Shown here one piece after another: positions 1 to 12,410 of a stretch of 64,000 bases of DNA. Source of the stretch: Austropuccinia psidii (Eukaryota; Basidiomycota; Pucciniomycetes; Pucciniales; Sphaerophragmiaceae); assembly GCA_023105745.1 (NCBI GenBank), contig JALGQZ010000018.1, positions 13,062,273-13,126,272 of the forward strand, read 5' to 3'. Positions within the stretch are counted from its first letter, which is position 1, and every line of letters begins with the position of its first letter. Position numbers and translations under genes: made by a program. The notes beneath the pieces are model-generated. The model was not told the DNA's origin. It did not search any database and was given only the letters and a program-made list of their open reading frames with translations.

Positions 1-1529
1 AAATGAAATAAAAAAAGAAAGAAGAACACACTTCTTACTATTAAACAATCCAAAAAAAACTCTTATTTATATATATTTTATGTTTTTTTTATGAGTGAAA
101 CAGTACAGACAGTTACAATATGAGAGAGAAATAAATAGCACTTGATATCACTTATAACAGTATATGATTATTAAGGGAAAAGTAACTTGAAATATATTCA
201 GGTAAAATCAGTTAAATTAACTGTGTGTTGAGCTATATTTATAACCTAAAGAAAATTCAACTACTATAGTATAATATGTGAGATGTTTTGTGAGGTTATA
301 AAAAATAATAAACTTATAGATTATTATTTTAACAAACCCTTTGATCTATATAATGGTAAGCTGTTGGTTTTAAATATTGATGGTAGAATAGGAGTAGTAT
401 GAATTTAATGTAAAATTATTAATTTGGTGATAGTTCAGGACTGAAAAAAAAATATTTCCAGTATAATGTGAAAATTGTTTCTTATAACTTCTGAATGGAT
501 GGGTGATTAATGTGAATAGGAATGTGAAAATGTTGTTGTTTATGTTAAATAATTTACTTGAGATTTTTGATGGGTTTTATTTTAGTTGTATATGTATCTT
601 GATGAAATTGAATTGATTTAAGGGCTTCTACTTTAGCTTAAAAGTAGTAAAATTACTTTGAAAAATACAGGTTTTATTTTAAAATCCGCAAAAATTACTT
701 TAAAGTGATGGTTTTATTTTAAAACTATCTAAAATTACTTTTAAGGATTTAAACACTAAACTCCAGAGACGCCTTTCTCATGAGCTTCAAGCTTTAAGAT
801 CCTAATTAAATAAGGCACTAGTCTACCTGCTAGTAAGGGATGAATTAAAGTCCTTTCACACTATTGCTTCTCTTGATCTATGTCAACAACAAGCCTCAAT
901 TACTAAGCTTAATTTATCAAACAATTTTCTAATTTAACCTCTTAGATAAGGGATTTGGAAAAAATAAGTAGAAGTTACAATTTCCAGATGGGAAAAAAGT
1001 TGGGAGAGGAAAAACTTTTGACTATTTATATTCTTTAGGGGGAATAGGGTTAGGGTTTAGGGTTTTCACAAACTGTTTCATGCATATGCATATGAATACT
1101 AGCTCTTCTCTAATTTCCCCTGGATTACTAAGCATTTTATAAACCCATAGCTAATTTACTACCACCAAGATAAGGTTTTATACCTTCACTTCACTCATCA
1201 ATCTTGTCACCCTTTACACTATACATCCTTAATTATATTTTTTTTCCTAATAATAATCAGCACTACTAATCAACTTCACACAACTGCACAATTTCCACCA
1301 ATAAGAGAAATTAATTCCCATGTAATACTACAATAACACAGCTCTCATAATTTATATCCTTATTGTTTTTTTTTGTTAAAAATTTTTCACAAAATTAGAA
1401 TCCAAAAACTAAATAAGGGGGTTTTTCTTTTCTTGAATTCAAATATTCATTAAATCAGTAGAATACTGACTTGACGTATTTTGTTTTGGTTTTTTTTATA
1501 GAATATGAGTTTTTAAGGTTACACAATCA
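1..1529. other. AT-rich stretch, no gene seen
   Basis: No open frame with coding character. There is a weak 36-40 bp imperfect tandem repeat around 645-745 (repeated AAAATTACTTT and GGTTTTATTTTAAAA blocks) and a short telomere-like run at 1044-1064. I see no transposon ends here. Confidence 0.5.
1044..1064 (+). repeat. Short interstitial telomere-like TTAGGG run
   Basis: Three tandem, slightly irregular TTAGGG-type units (TAGGGTTAGGGTTTAGGG). TTAGGG is the common fungal telomere repeat. Three units are too few to mark a chromosome end, so this may be chance or a small repair insertion. Confidence 0.35.
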
Positions 1530-1666
1530 GGTTCTTTGGATTATGATTTTGATTTCTTTTTTTTATATTGGTCCATTAAGCTAAACTGGTATAGGTATAC
1601 CACACCATTTGTTTATGGCATTCTGGTAGTCATGCTTGTGCTCTGGGTTTGAGTCACAGGCTGACA
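1530..1666 (+). mobile_element. 3' fragment of a family E LTR
   Basis: The last ~100 bases (GCTTGTGCTCTGG, then GAGTCACAGGCTGACA) match the right end of the complete family E solo LTR at 60526-61927, roughly 80% by eye, and stop exactly at the same CTGACA terminus. The left part fades out, so the start is approximate. No internal coding region is attached. Confidence 0.55.
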
Positions 1667-4600
1667 ATTCTTACTAGAATTGATTTCGATGGATTTCTCT
1701 TAGCTTATAATAAGAACAATATAGTCATCAAAGATTTAATGAAAGGTAAATTTGATATTTCTATGGGATTATTTTTAACATTTTTATTTTGCTTTTGTAA
1801 GTCAGAATCCAAAAAAAGGGTATTTCTTAAAATATTTTGTTATTTATTTTTCAATTTGATTTGATTTGATTTCTTCAATTATAGTTATTTAATAATGGAT
1901 CTTATTATTTATTTGATGTGTCTTTATATTTCTTTTTCAAAACCAAAACATGAGCTACAGCCTTTTTTGAATTTTGCTAAATTTCCTTTAGAAAGCATGT
2001 TTTTTGAATCTTTCTGAACTACAAAAAATGTAGAATAAAGAATTCCCTTTTCTCATGATTTTATTTGCTATTGAAAATTTGATTAAATTAAATATAAAAT
2101 TATTAACCTTTTTCCTTTTTTCTCTTAAAAATAAATATAAGAAAGTTAAGAAATGAAGTATTTTGTACCAAGCCTATAACTAAAACTCCAAGATTTTTCG
2201 ATGGAAATTCCAAATAAAATCTAAAAAACATTTATTTGATTTAAAAATAAACTCAAAAAAAGTGCAAAATTAATACCAATTCAGTTTTTTTGAATAAGAA
2301 AAAACGATTATTTCAATATTAACAATTGGTTTTTTAAATTAAGTTTTATACAAAAAAATATTGATATAATTCAAATATTTTTTGAATTTAATGGAAAAAG
2401 GAATCTTCATTTCTCATGAACATTTTAACAATAATTTTAACCCTCAAAATAAAAATAAAAACAATGAAGCTTACTATTGTATTCTTTGTAATTAAGTAAC
2501 AAAAAACAAAAACAAAAGAATTCTTCTGAAGTGATTGATTAAAAAAAGAAAATATTTTAAAATTAAGATTTTAAATTGAAAATATAATTAAAAAAAATAG
2601 ATTAAATGAGCTCACATTAAATTTCCTGTTGTCATTTTTAAAAAGGGAGGGCAAATTCAAAAAAGAAAAAAATATTTCATTGTTTTAACTTCTTTTAGTT
2701 TCTCAAGGGTGAGATTTCTCAAACAATAAAAACTTATATGTCCCTTTTTTGAGTCTGATTTTCAATTTCAAAATATAATTAATGATTAGATAAAGTTTCA
2801 ATTGAATAAAATCTTCAATTACATGCCTAAGCTTCATTATTTGAAAGAAAAGATATCATCATTTATTCATTACATATTTATTTTCATGTTTATTTTCTAG
2901 AAAAAATACAATATTTATTCTGATGAAAAAATATTCACAGTTAATAACAAATAAAGGTAAATGGTATTAAAACCTAATCTTTTTTGGTAAAGGAACATAT
3001 AAGATCACCTGGATTCTCTTTCAATTGATAAAACAGGGAAAAGGCTGTCCATTATTCCCTTTAGCTGGCCTTTGTAAATTACAAACTCAAAGTCCTCTTC
3101 AAGGAAACGTTTACTTATAAATAAAGTTATTTGAAAGATATACCTTTTAAGTACAAGAGATAGCAGGAATCTACAAAGCTTTAAGGGCTTTGGTTATAAG
3201 AATTTCAGCCAGAGAGGAATTTTAATCTACCTGTAATTCTTTTCATTATCAATTCCATACCTCTTTTGTAACGTTCACTTATCTTCTTCGAGAATTTATT
3301 TCCAGAATTCATATCAAGAATAAGATAGGATAGTTAGGGAAAAAGAAATAGTTATTCAAAGAAATATCTCAAGAGATTTTGGAACACCTTTCTCAAAGAC
3401 CAACGCCAGAAATTGCGCCAATTCTTCAAATTTTCCAGGTGTTTCACCTGTAAAAGTACGATTATACCAGATTCCAAGTAGTTTATAGGATCTATACTAT
3501 TGTTAAGACCGTCTTTGATTCTAAAACTACCTGCGGAAGACCTCAAGGGTCAAAAACGGAAAAAAAGATCCACCAAGGCTTGAAATGATTCAAAGCCAAG
3601 TAAGGAAAATACAAAGAACCTGATCTAAAAGCACCAGAGCAAAAAACTAAACTCAAAAGTCAATTTCAACCCCTAATTTTATTCAAGATTATTGATCTGG
3701 AGGATCTGAATATTATGAGTACTCATTATCAAGCCCATAACTTCATATACATCACTACCCTCAGAAACTGATGTGAATGGCTACAGAAATTCAGGAGTCA
3801 GCCTAAGAGTTTCCAGTAGAGCCCCAGTAATGGAGTCCAAGAGGCATGCTACCACTTAAAACATTTATTATAAAACTCATTTCACATTATTTTCAAAGAA
3901 ATCATCACACAATTGATGAATTCTCCAAGCCTTTTGTGAGTTTTTTATGATTTTAATGAAGCATGTTCTGGTTATTTCAAGCTGAATTTTTTTGCAACAA
4001 TTTTTCCAAGTTAACTGCCTCATGATATTTTCTGAAATTAATTTCAAAATAAAAGCTCAAGCTAATCATTTTCTGGGTGATAAAAACTGTGGATATAGAG
4101 AAATACCTCATTACGTGTAAAATACTTAAGACCAATGTTCTAATTCAAGATATTACTTGGCATTCAAAAGAAGTAATAGCTTTATAAATACATTGAAACA
4201 TTTTTACCCTCAATAAGATCCTTTTTGGAAATACTTTAGTGGTATGGAGATGTTGGAAAGGCTCCAAAAATACAGTAGATCTAAATTTCTTATATGAGTG
4301 TTCCAATATGAAATAAGTGTTAATTACTGTTTCTTTTTATTCCACAGTCAAACATTTCTCATTTCTTCCTTGTTTTGGCCTCCAAATCATAATTCACCTA
4401 TCTTGATATGTTTTTTTGGACAAATTCACTCCCTTTTCTTCCTTTTATATAAGTATTTCTAAGCTGTTTCCATCCGATCTGTTACTGTGATCTAAAAGTT
4501 TTATTTTAAACTACAAGCCATTGTGTGGGAAGAAAGATTAAAGAAGAACATCTTTCTATAATTGGATAGCATTTCCCCTCCTTTTCAAGAAACAAAAAGC

Positions 4601-5345
4601 TCATAAGGGGTTAATTCAGATTAAAATTACTTTGTGTATTTTTTAATGCAAGTTTTATCCTCCTTATAAGTATTTTGAATTATTTCAATTCCCCTCAGTC
4701 TGGCTTTTAATCATCTTCAAGCTGAAGTATTGATCTTTCAGACCTAAACTCAATCAAATTCATAAAATGAAAAGACTTCATTTAAAAAGGAACCCCATTT
4801 TTGGAATGAAATTTTCTTTTTAGAAATCCCAAAAATATGGGAACCTGTTTTACTTTTCTCAAGCTTACCCCTTTCATTAAATGAAAAACAGTTGAATTAA
4901 GAATTTGAAGCTTTTTTCATTTAGTTTCAGAATAATCTGGCCATTTGGCCAAATTGGCCAATTGAGGTTAAATTTCAAAAGAAATTGTGAAATAAATTGG
5001 TGTTATTAATAAGCCACAAACACACAGATCTTCCAAAGAAAATATGAAGATACCCAAATATTTTCCCTGGAGATTTTTTCTAAAAGAATGAGTATTTAAC
5101 ATGTTTCTCCTAAAATCTTACATGGCTTTACCAATTCTATGAATAAAATATGACAATTAGATTAAGCTTTTTTGGTTTTTGGTTTTTATTTCATTTTTTT
5201 CTGTTAAAAAGAAGTAAATTATAATAGGGTGTGTCAAAGCTACCAAATATTTAATTCAAAATCCTTTATTTTCTTTTGAGAAAATACCACAATTAGTTGA
5301 TCAGTTTTTGTGGATACCGCACCTCAAAGCATGTGGGTTTTCACA
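1667..5345. other. AT-rich intergenic sequence, no recognised gene
   Basis: Long AT-rich sequence with slightly higher GC between 2950 and 4300. A 64-codon open frame on - (3352-3546, ending RKVFQNLLRYFFE) looks mildly coding, but I do not recognise it and it has no convincing continuation. A small GGCC cluster at 4939-4964 recalls the GGCC tract of family F LTRs. I cannot support a gene or a bounded element here. Confidence 0.4.
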
Positions 5346-5406
5346 GTAAATGTCAGGATGACTCCTTGGTATATTAATTATAGAACTATGACTCTGAGTG
5401 TGACAC

Positions 5407-7432
5407 TGTGAGCCTTTGAGATATGACCACATACCCAATAAGGTCACAAAAAAGACTCAGAACAATTATACCTTTTATATAATTATATTAAAATTACTTA
5501 GAATAATTATACATTAAGAATAATTACTTAAATATACAAAAAAATACCATAAATTGGTACAAAAATTGGTTTAACTTAAAAACCAATGAATCAACATGTA
5601 AAATAAATTATACCATTGGATTCCCCATGGAAAAATACACATATACCATTTTTATGGCATATCTGAAAAGTCAATATTTAAGGAATTATAAGGTATAATA
5701 CCTTATAAAAATCATAAAGCCTTATTTATCTCAAGAACTAATAAAACAACATGTGAAATAAACTGTACCAGTGGATTCCCCATGAAAATCCACACATAAA
5801 ACAATTAATAAGCTAATTTTCAATGTTAATACTTAAGGAATTATCCTGAATATATGCACTTTTTTGGTCAACACATATATTCAAGGATCATAGCTAATAT
5901 CTTCTAAACTATACATGATAGAATGATGAACCAAAAATAAAGTTACCACGTAATTACTGTAAGAAGACAGATATGAACTTTATTTTACAAATTATAAACA
6001 AGGTTAAAACCTATGATGAATTATTGATAAAAATCAACAGAGCTGTTGACCACTTTGTTGTGAAAGTGTTCCAAACTTAAAAAAAAGTATACAGTTGGAT
6101 TCTTCTAGTTCATTCGTGAAGAATGATGTAATTTTTATTATTAAATTCAGGGTATAACCCCCTGAAATCAAGGTTTGAAGTTTAAAATATTGAATTTTGA
6201 CAGAAAAGATGAGTTACAAGAAAAATCATCAAAATTAGAGTTTTGATGATGTAATGGAAAGCTCTTGGCAGCATAATAAGGTTATGCCAGGCTATCAGAA
6301 TTCACTCTCTGAATTGCTTTAGCGTGTAAATCTTAAACGTTATTGAGGATCAAAGTTTGAGCTTAATTTGAGCAGTTATGATCACATACTGTAACCTTAA
6401 TTTAAGTTTAACAGTCTTAAGAGTGATAAAATTGGTGGATACTATTAGTTTATGATTAAAACTAATAAAATCCACGAAATTTGGGGTTCTGCCAAGCCTC
6501 TGATGTCATCAAAATTAGAGTTATAGTGATAACTCTAAATAATGGTGTAATAATGATGTAATATGGTTTGATCATGATGTAATCACCCTCAAACCTTAAA
6601 ATATTGATCAATTCCAGTGGATATGATCAGTACACGTCTACTAGAAGCCTGTTGGACTCTAGGAGGGAGGTATTTACTATAAATAGAGCTCTTTTTACTC
6701 TATTTACCCCTCAGATGCATCAAAAACATTAAATCAATTAAATAAAAGGTAATTTCTTTATTCTTTATATATAAAACTCTTATATTATTAAAGACCAAAG
6801 ACCATCTTAATATTAATCACTATTTTTACGTGATTAAATCAATTCTTTAATTGTTTTTGTCATAAATCTCTCTATAAACTCATTTCCACGTAAAATCAAG
6901 AATTTTAGTAATTTTCTTTATTTTTTATTGTAAATACAATTTGAAAAAGTTGTATTATATTCTTTTGGCGTAAAATATCTCAAAATTATTATTTTAAGTG
7001 TTAAAAGTAGGTTATTTCATCTTATTATAATAATTTCTCTCTTATTATTACTCTTAATAATTCTTATTTAATATAAATAGTATTTATATTAATATATAAC
7101 CTTAATATTAGTGATATTATTGTTATTAATTGTTTTTTATTTATAAAAAACAGTTTTTTACGCCTTTAATATTTGTTGGTAACAACAATAAAGAGCTTTA
7201 TAATATATTAATTATTTTATATTAATATATTATTTATAATATTATAGTTTCATATAATATTAATTATATTATTATATTTATTTAATAATATAATATTTTT
7301 ACGCCATAATAATAATATTTCTTTATTATTATTATTATTTTAATCTTATTTATTTCAATTATAAGGACATTCAGAGTACAATAAGTAATAAATTAGTAAT
7401 TTTTATTTATTGTTTTATAGTCAAACCTTACA
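5407..7432 (+). mobile_element. Solo LTR, family D, inserted into the family E LTR
   Basis: Begins TGTGAGCCTTTGAGATATG and ends AAACCTTACA, the canonical TG...CA form, 2026 bp. It is flanked by an exact 5 bp duplication GACAC (5402-5406 and 7433-7437). Its first ~30 bases resemble the LTR heads of families A, B and C in this window, so it probably derives from a related Ty3/gypsy element. It lies inside the older family E LTR. No internal region survives. Confidence 0.9.
5572..5880 (+). repeat. ~155 bp imperfect tandem duplication inside the family D LTR
   Basis: Two copies at a spacing of 155 bases share blocks such as CAACATGTAAAATAAA / CAACATGTGAAATAAA and GGATTCCCCATG (5618 and 5773), followed by AAGGAATTAT. 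A third, faint echo (TTGGATTC) lies near 6096. Tandem units inside an LTR often lie in the enhancer part of U3. That role here is inference. Confidence 0.6.
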
Positions 7433-8113
7433 GACACAAAACTAATATTCAAAAAGGAATAGCAAGGGCTCTAATATAATAATATATTGGTGATGAGTCT
7501 TCTGGAATCCCTATTTTCCCCAATTGTCTGTTGGGTTAACATAATAAGTAAAACAATGATTCATGTTAAGATTATATCTAATTAATTTGAAGAGTACTTT
7601 TGTTTTTGATTGCTTTAATACGTAGGAATTCCAATAAAAAAAAGTATCATTCTTTGTTTTTTTGGGTTAAAGACATCTTTCTATCTTACTCCAGGGTATT
7701 GGGAGGCTTACACCTTTTTTACTTCACTGAAGATTAAAAATTTTTACTCCTGTGGCTCACTTGTAGTCCCAAAGTCTGAAGCAAGCCTTTAATTGAGCTG
7801 AAATATGGCTGTGGAACCACAAGTTGCCATTTTTACCCCATACAGGATGAAAAGCGTTCTCTACAGACCCTCCAGGATCTTTCTGGCTCTTCTGTCACAT
7901 ATAGAACTTTGAAGTACATTCATGGGGACTGTGGTTAGTGAAGGTATTATTAATAATAAATTCAATGGGCTTGAAACCTCATAATCAAAGTGTATGGTAT
8001 AATTTACCACATTAACACTCAATATAGGCAAAAGTGGAGCTTTATATACTTTATTATGAGTAATAAATAGACAAAAGGACTTTGGAAGATTTATACCTCA
8101 TAATTCCATTGTA

Positions 8114-8128
8114 TGGGATAGTATCCCA
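8114..8128. promoter_or_regulatory. Palindrome TGGGATA-N-TATCCCA in family E LTR copy 1
   Basis: TGGGATAGTATCCCA is a perfect 7+7 palindrome with a one-base centre. The same palindrome occurs at 61155-61169 in the other family E LTR although the surroundings have diverged strongly, which suggests constraint such as a protein-binding site in the LTR promoter. Confidence 0.4.
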
Positions 8129-8941
8129 ATGTACCACTTTGTGTTTGATTATAGCCTTAAATACTTAATAGCTTTGTCAGTTTCTAATATAAAGAGCTCA
8201 AAATTGGCTCAAATTTTAGCCACAAGTGAGCTCTAGAAGATGGGTATACCTATAATTACATTTGGAGAAATTATGCTCAAGCTATACATATTAAAAGTAT
8301 TTTCAATTTCATTTAAAATAGTATTTTTCTTGTTTTTGGAGACAAGAACCAATAGCTTTTGATATGTGTAAGATAAATCAATAAGGGTTAAGTTTCTATG
8401 TAGCCCTGATTTAGCCCTTTTGGAAAATGTTTTACTTGACTGGTATATAATCACAACTGTGGAAGCTAGATGGGAGGTGGAAAAATAGTATTATCTTTCC
8501 AGGTTGTTCAAATATATCTGTGTGGTAATTTCTGATCAAGTGTTGATACAGCTGTGAAACTGATACCATTTTATAACTTGAATTGAAAATTTCCTTAAAA
8601 GGCCCCCTTGATGGGTCTGCAATCAAACATTTAGACTTTATTTGACAGGTGAAAATCAAGGCTTATTCTCAAAAGAAGTTCACAGCCTCAATAATCTGGT
8701 TAAGTCTTATGTTTTGAAAATAATGATAATATACTCTCAAAGGGGAAGGTTTCCTCCCTCACAACTTCACATGTATAGACTATCTTTTTTAGTTTTTGGT
8801 CTTTTTTTATGGCCTTATTGTACCTTTATTTGGTTTAATGAAGTTCAAATGTGTTCATTTCACTCCTTATTGTGTATCATATTCATGGTACTTCTGAATT
8901 TAATGCTTGTGCTCATTTTTTATTCATAGGCTGATAGTAAA

Positions 8942-9356
8942 AACACACCTACCTGCTGTATCAGATAATGGATTTAATCACCTCAAATATCAAATTAATG
9001 TGTCCAAGAAGAATTTTCCAAGTCTTCACCCACTCAATCTATAATAATTTCTATGCTTCATTTGTTAAAATATTGGTTAATATTCATAGAATTGGGAACC
9101 TTAAGAATTTTGATATTTTCAAACATATAAGTATGTCATATATTGAAATACAAATGTAGTTCATTGTAAAAACTCTTAGAAAAAAGTCAAGCTATCATTT
9201 CTTCAAAGAAAAATCTGGTTAAAAGTCACTCAAAAAGGTTTATAGTGAAAAAAGACTAAAATAGGATAATTATTAAGATAATTGAAGGAAATAGTAATTT
9301 TTTCAACTCATCTAGTATTTTTTTCAATAATACAAGTCTCATTAAGATTCATCATT
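8942..9356. other. AT-rich spacer, no gene seen
   Basis: Sequence between the family E and family A solo LTRs. Open frames are short and AT-driven. Nothing recognisable. Confidence 0.5.
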
Positions 9357-9361
9357 CTATA

Positions 9362-11197
9362 TGTAGGGTGTGGATATGAAACTTTGATTAAAAATTGAGT
9401 ACTTTTCCTTTCCTCAAAATTTGTATAAGGTAAAATTCAGTTAAAAATAGTATGAAATATTATTTTTAAGAGAAAACACGCCAATTTTATTGTTTATAAC
9501 TTTATTAGTATAAAAAAATAATATTATAAAAATTTATTGTTTTACCAACAATAAAAATTTATCCAAAAAATACTCTACAAGAGATATTTTAAGGCTACAA
9601 AAGAAATTTCTTCAAGAGCAATTTCAATTGGAATTAATTGAGCAAAGAACTGCAAGAAATTGATTAAAGAACAAGGTCTTTAAAAAGAATATTAAAGAAA
9701 ACACATGCCCAAAAGTGACCAGAGTGAATTTGGAAACAAAGTGACAAAGTTTACAGTGATGAAAGATGCTTTAATTCACTTTTGGGGTGGTTCAGGGGTA
9801 AAAATGATTATAAAAGTTACAAACAATGATTATAATTATTTTTCACGTGTTTAAAAGGTTTAAAATGATTTTTCAAAAAAGGTGGTTGGAATCTTTTATT
9901 GAATGGTTTAACAGTGTTTAAACTAATTAATAAAAGGAAAAGATTCTAACATGAAGAGAAAAGTGGGGCAAAGAAGACACTCTTTTATAGCCATCACTTC
10001 TCTTACTCCAAAAGTAGAATTTACTCTTGTCAGTCGTGAAAAACAGTCTGACAACAGAAAAGCCAATTATGGCATCATTGAACCCTGGTTTAGACCAAAA
10101 AGGGCTGGTTTAAGCCATTTTTAGCCATTTTTAGCCATTTTAGACCCTTAAATCAACCATTACTATAGCAATACCAGGCCTAGAGCCTTCAAAACACGTC
10201 AGAATGTGTGTCAGAGGCGTAGAAACCAGTTAAAACTGTTTTTATTATGATTGTTTTATCTTAAGGGTAGTTTTACCCTCTTGGCAACAGCTAAAACTAC
10301 CCCAGTTGGTATCAAAACCTCATCATCAATTGAGTCCACAGACCCTGTAACTCAATTCCAGGCCAAAAGTGATGAACTTTTGCGTGAATTTTGACATCCC
10401 ACGCCTGTCAGCAAGGATTTTGGGGGTCTAGCTCCCCCTTAGAGCTGGAGTTCCTTTTCCCCCCCAAATTTAATCTTTCCAATTTATTTTTCCTTTAATT
10501 CCTCATCATGTATTATACTTATAATTTACACATGTAATTCAATTCAATTGTACAGTACAATACAGTAATAATTGACACCTCATATGTAAATCAAAGTTCG
10601 CTTATGTAATACATGCGCACATTTTGACATTTCAATTGAATTCAATTGAAAATACTTCAATTCCTCATAACTTCTAAACTAAACACAACACCTCAATTTT
10701 AACACAAAATTTGATGGTTGACACCACATGTGGTGTGAATTAAATTCAAGTTTTGAGGATTTTCAACTTTTGTATTGAAAATACTAAAAACTTGATTTAA
10801 GCTTATTTAGAGTTGAGTTACAAGAATTTCACTCAGAGGTGACCCCACCTGATTTTTTATGAGGAATCCAATGATGAGATAATTTTTATATGTTTATTTA
10901 TTGGATAAAAAGCTATAATAATTTTTATTTAACTTTTTTCCAAATTTATTTATTTTTTTACAATTTTGTCAAAATTTCATTTTTACTTAATTTTTTCAAG
11001 TATAAATATAATTTTATACTTACAAAATTTAATGTATTTTTATTTTTAAATTGTAATTGATTCTTTATTTTTAATATGCTTTTATACTTAGATTTTGATT
11101 TTTATTTTAATAATATAAATATTTTTTTTTTTATACTAATATGTTATTTTTGTATTTGTTGTCTTTTGGGTATATGAAATTACCTCTAAGGCTCACA
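9362..11197 (-). mobile_element. Solo LTR of Ty3/gypsy family A
   Basis: Aligns end to end with the two LTRs of the full-length family A element (29298-31135 and 37558-39395), a few percent diverged, 1836 versus 1838 bp. Termini on + are TGTAGGGTGTGG and GGCTCACA, so in element orientation it starts TGTGAGCC and ends in CA on the - strand. Exact 5 bp target duplication CTATA at 9357-9361 and 11198-11202. No internal coding sequence. The small open frame crossing its right end (11131-11361) is accidental. Confidence 0.95.
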
Positions 11198-11202
11198 CTA
11201 TA

Positions 11203-12405
11203 TTTGAAATCTATTTTTATTTCTCCTTTGTTTTTACCAACATCAAATTTTAAAATACTAATTCTACAATAAGATTCATTTTCATTGATATTGTAATGAA
11301 TATTAAGTTTATAATTGTTACTTATTCTTCTATTTACATTATCATCTTCTTCAAAGCTCAAAGAGTTTTAAAAGTATGTATTCAATAATTTTGCATTTTT
11401 AATCTTAAAGGAATCTGTTTCATTTCAATCTAATCACACTACTTTAATAATTAAGTTCTTAAACAATCAAAAAATATCAAATATTAAAGATTTTCATTTA
11501 AATTAGTTCTAGTGAAATGAGAAAAAATGATATTTCTTTAAGAAAAATGTTATTCTTGGGATAAAAGAAAGTTTTTATGTGTGTTTTCTAGTTAATTAAT
11601 ATGATTTAATACTCTTATTTCTAAAAGATCAATATTCTAATAATTAATTATATACTGAAATGGGTACAGTGGGAACCATGGAATCAGAGAAAATGGAATC
11701 CAGAACCACTTTTACACTACAACACCACAGTGAAGACTAAAACAGGATCAGTATTCTTCTTTTTTTGAAGAATAAAACCAAAGAAGATTAGTATTATTTT
11801 TACAAATGAATGTTTTTAAGAATAGAAAATGAAAGTTGATTTGAATTCAAAAAATGAGCTAGAAATCTTGTGAAGATTTAACGTTTTGATTTTAAAGAAT
11901 GAGATTATTTTGAAACAAATTTCAAATTTATTTGAATACAAAATACAAAATGAAATTTTGATGAAAAATTTAAGAATTTGATAAAAAATTCAGATTACAG
12001 AGTTTAATAATTATTATTTCAATTTTTTTTGAAAAGAAATACTGTTGATTGATCTTTATTACTTTGTTGATCTAGGCTCAATTTCTTTCTGAAAACCCAA
12101 CTTATAAGTTTTTGGAAGAATTTTTTTTCAATGAAATACCAGGGAAGCCAGTTCAAATATCTTGGGACTTAACTTTGACTAACTGTATTCTTTACTACAG
12201 GATTTGGATCCAAAATAATTCATCACTTAAATACTGCATCTGGTAAGCTTGACAACCCCTAATATTATTCACAAATAGAAAAAATTATTTTCTTATTCAA
12301 TTTTTCTATAGCAAATACCTCTTTTTGTGAGTATCATAATTAAATTTCACTATTATTTTATTGAAAAAAAATGCTAAGAAGATTTGAATTCTATGTTTTA
12401 TAGTT
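11203..12405. other. AT-rich spacer, no gene seen
   Basis: About 1.2 kb of AT-rich sequence between two solo LTRs, with no coding signal, terminal repeats or internal duplication that I can support. Confidence 0.5.
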
Positions 12406-12410
12406 ATATA

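Larger units (their letters stand above)
5351..8936 (+). mobile_element. Solo LTR, family E (copy 1), split by a family D solo LTR
   Basis: The left end TGTCAGGATG matches the start of the complete family E LTR at 60526. It is interrupted after 56 bases by the family D LTR and resumes at 7438. The similarity continues (GGGCT then CTGTTGGGTTA near 7470-7545) to a mutated right end CTGATA at 8936 (intact copies end CTGACA). Exact 5 bp target duplication GTAAA at 5346-5350 and 8937-8941. Without the insert it is about 1555 bp. No coding region is attached, so it is a solo LTR, the remnant left by LTR-LTR recombination. The sequence is old and diverged, and short open frames inside it are not genes. 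Confidence 0.85.
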
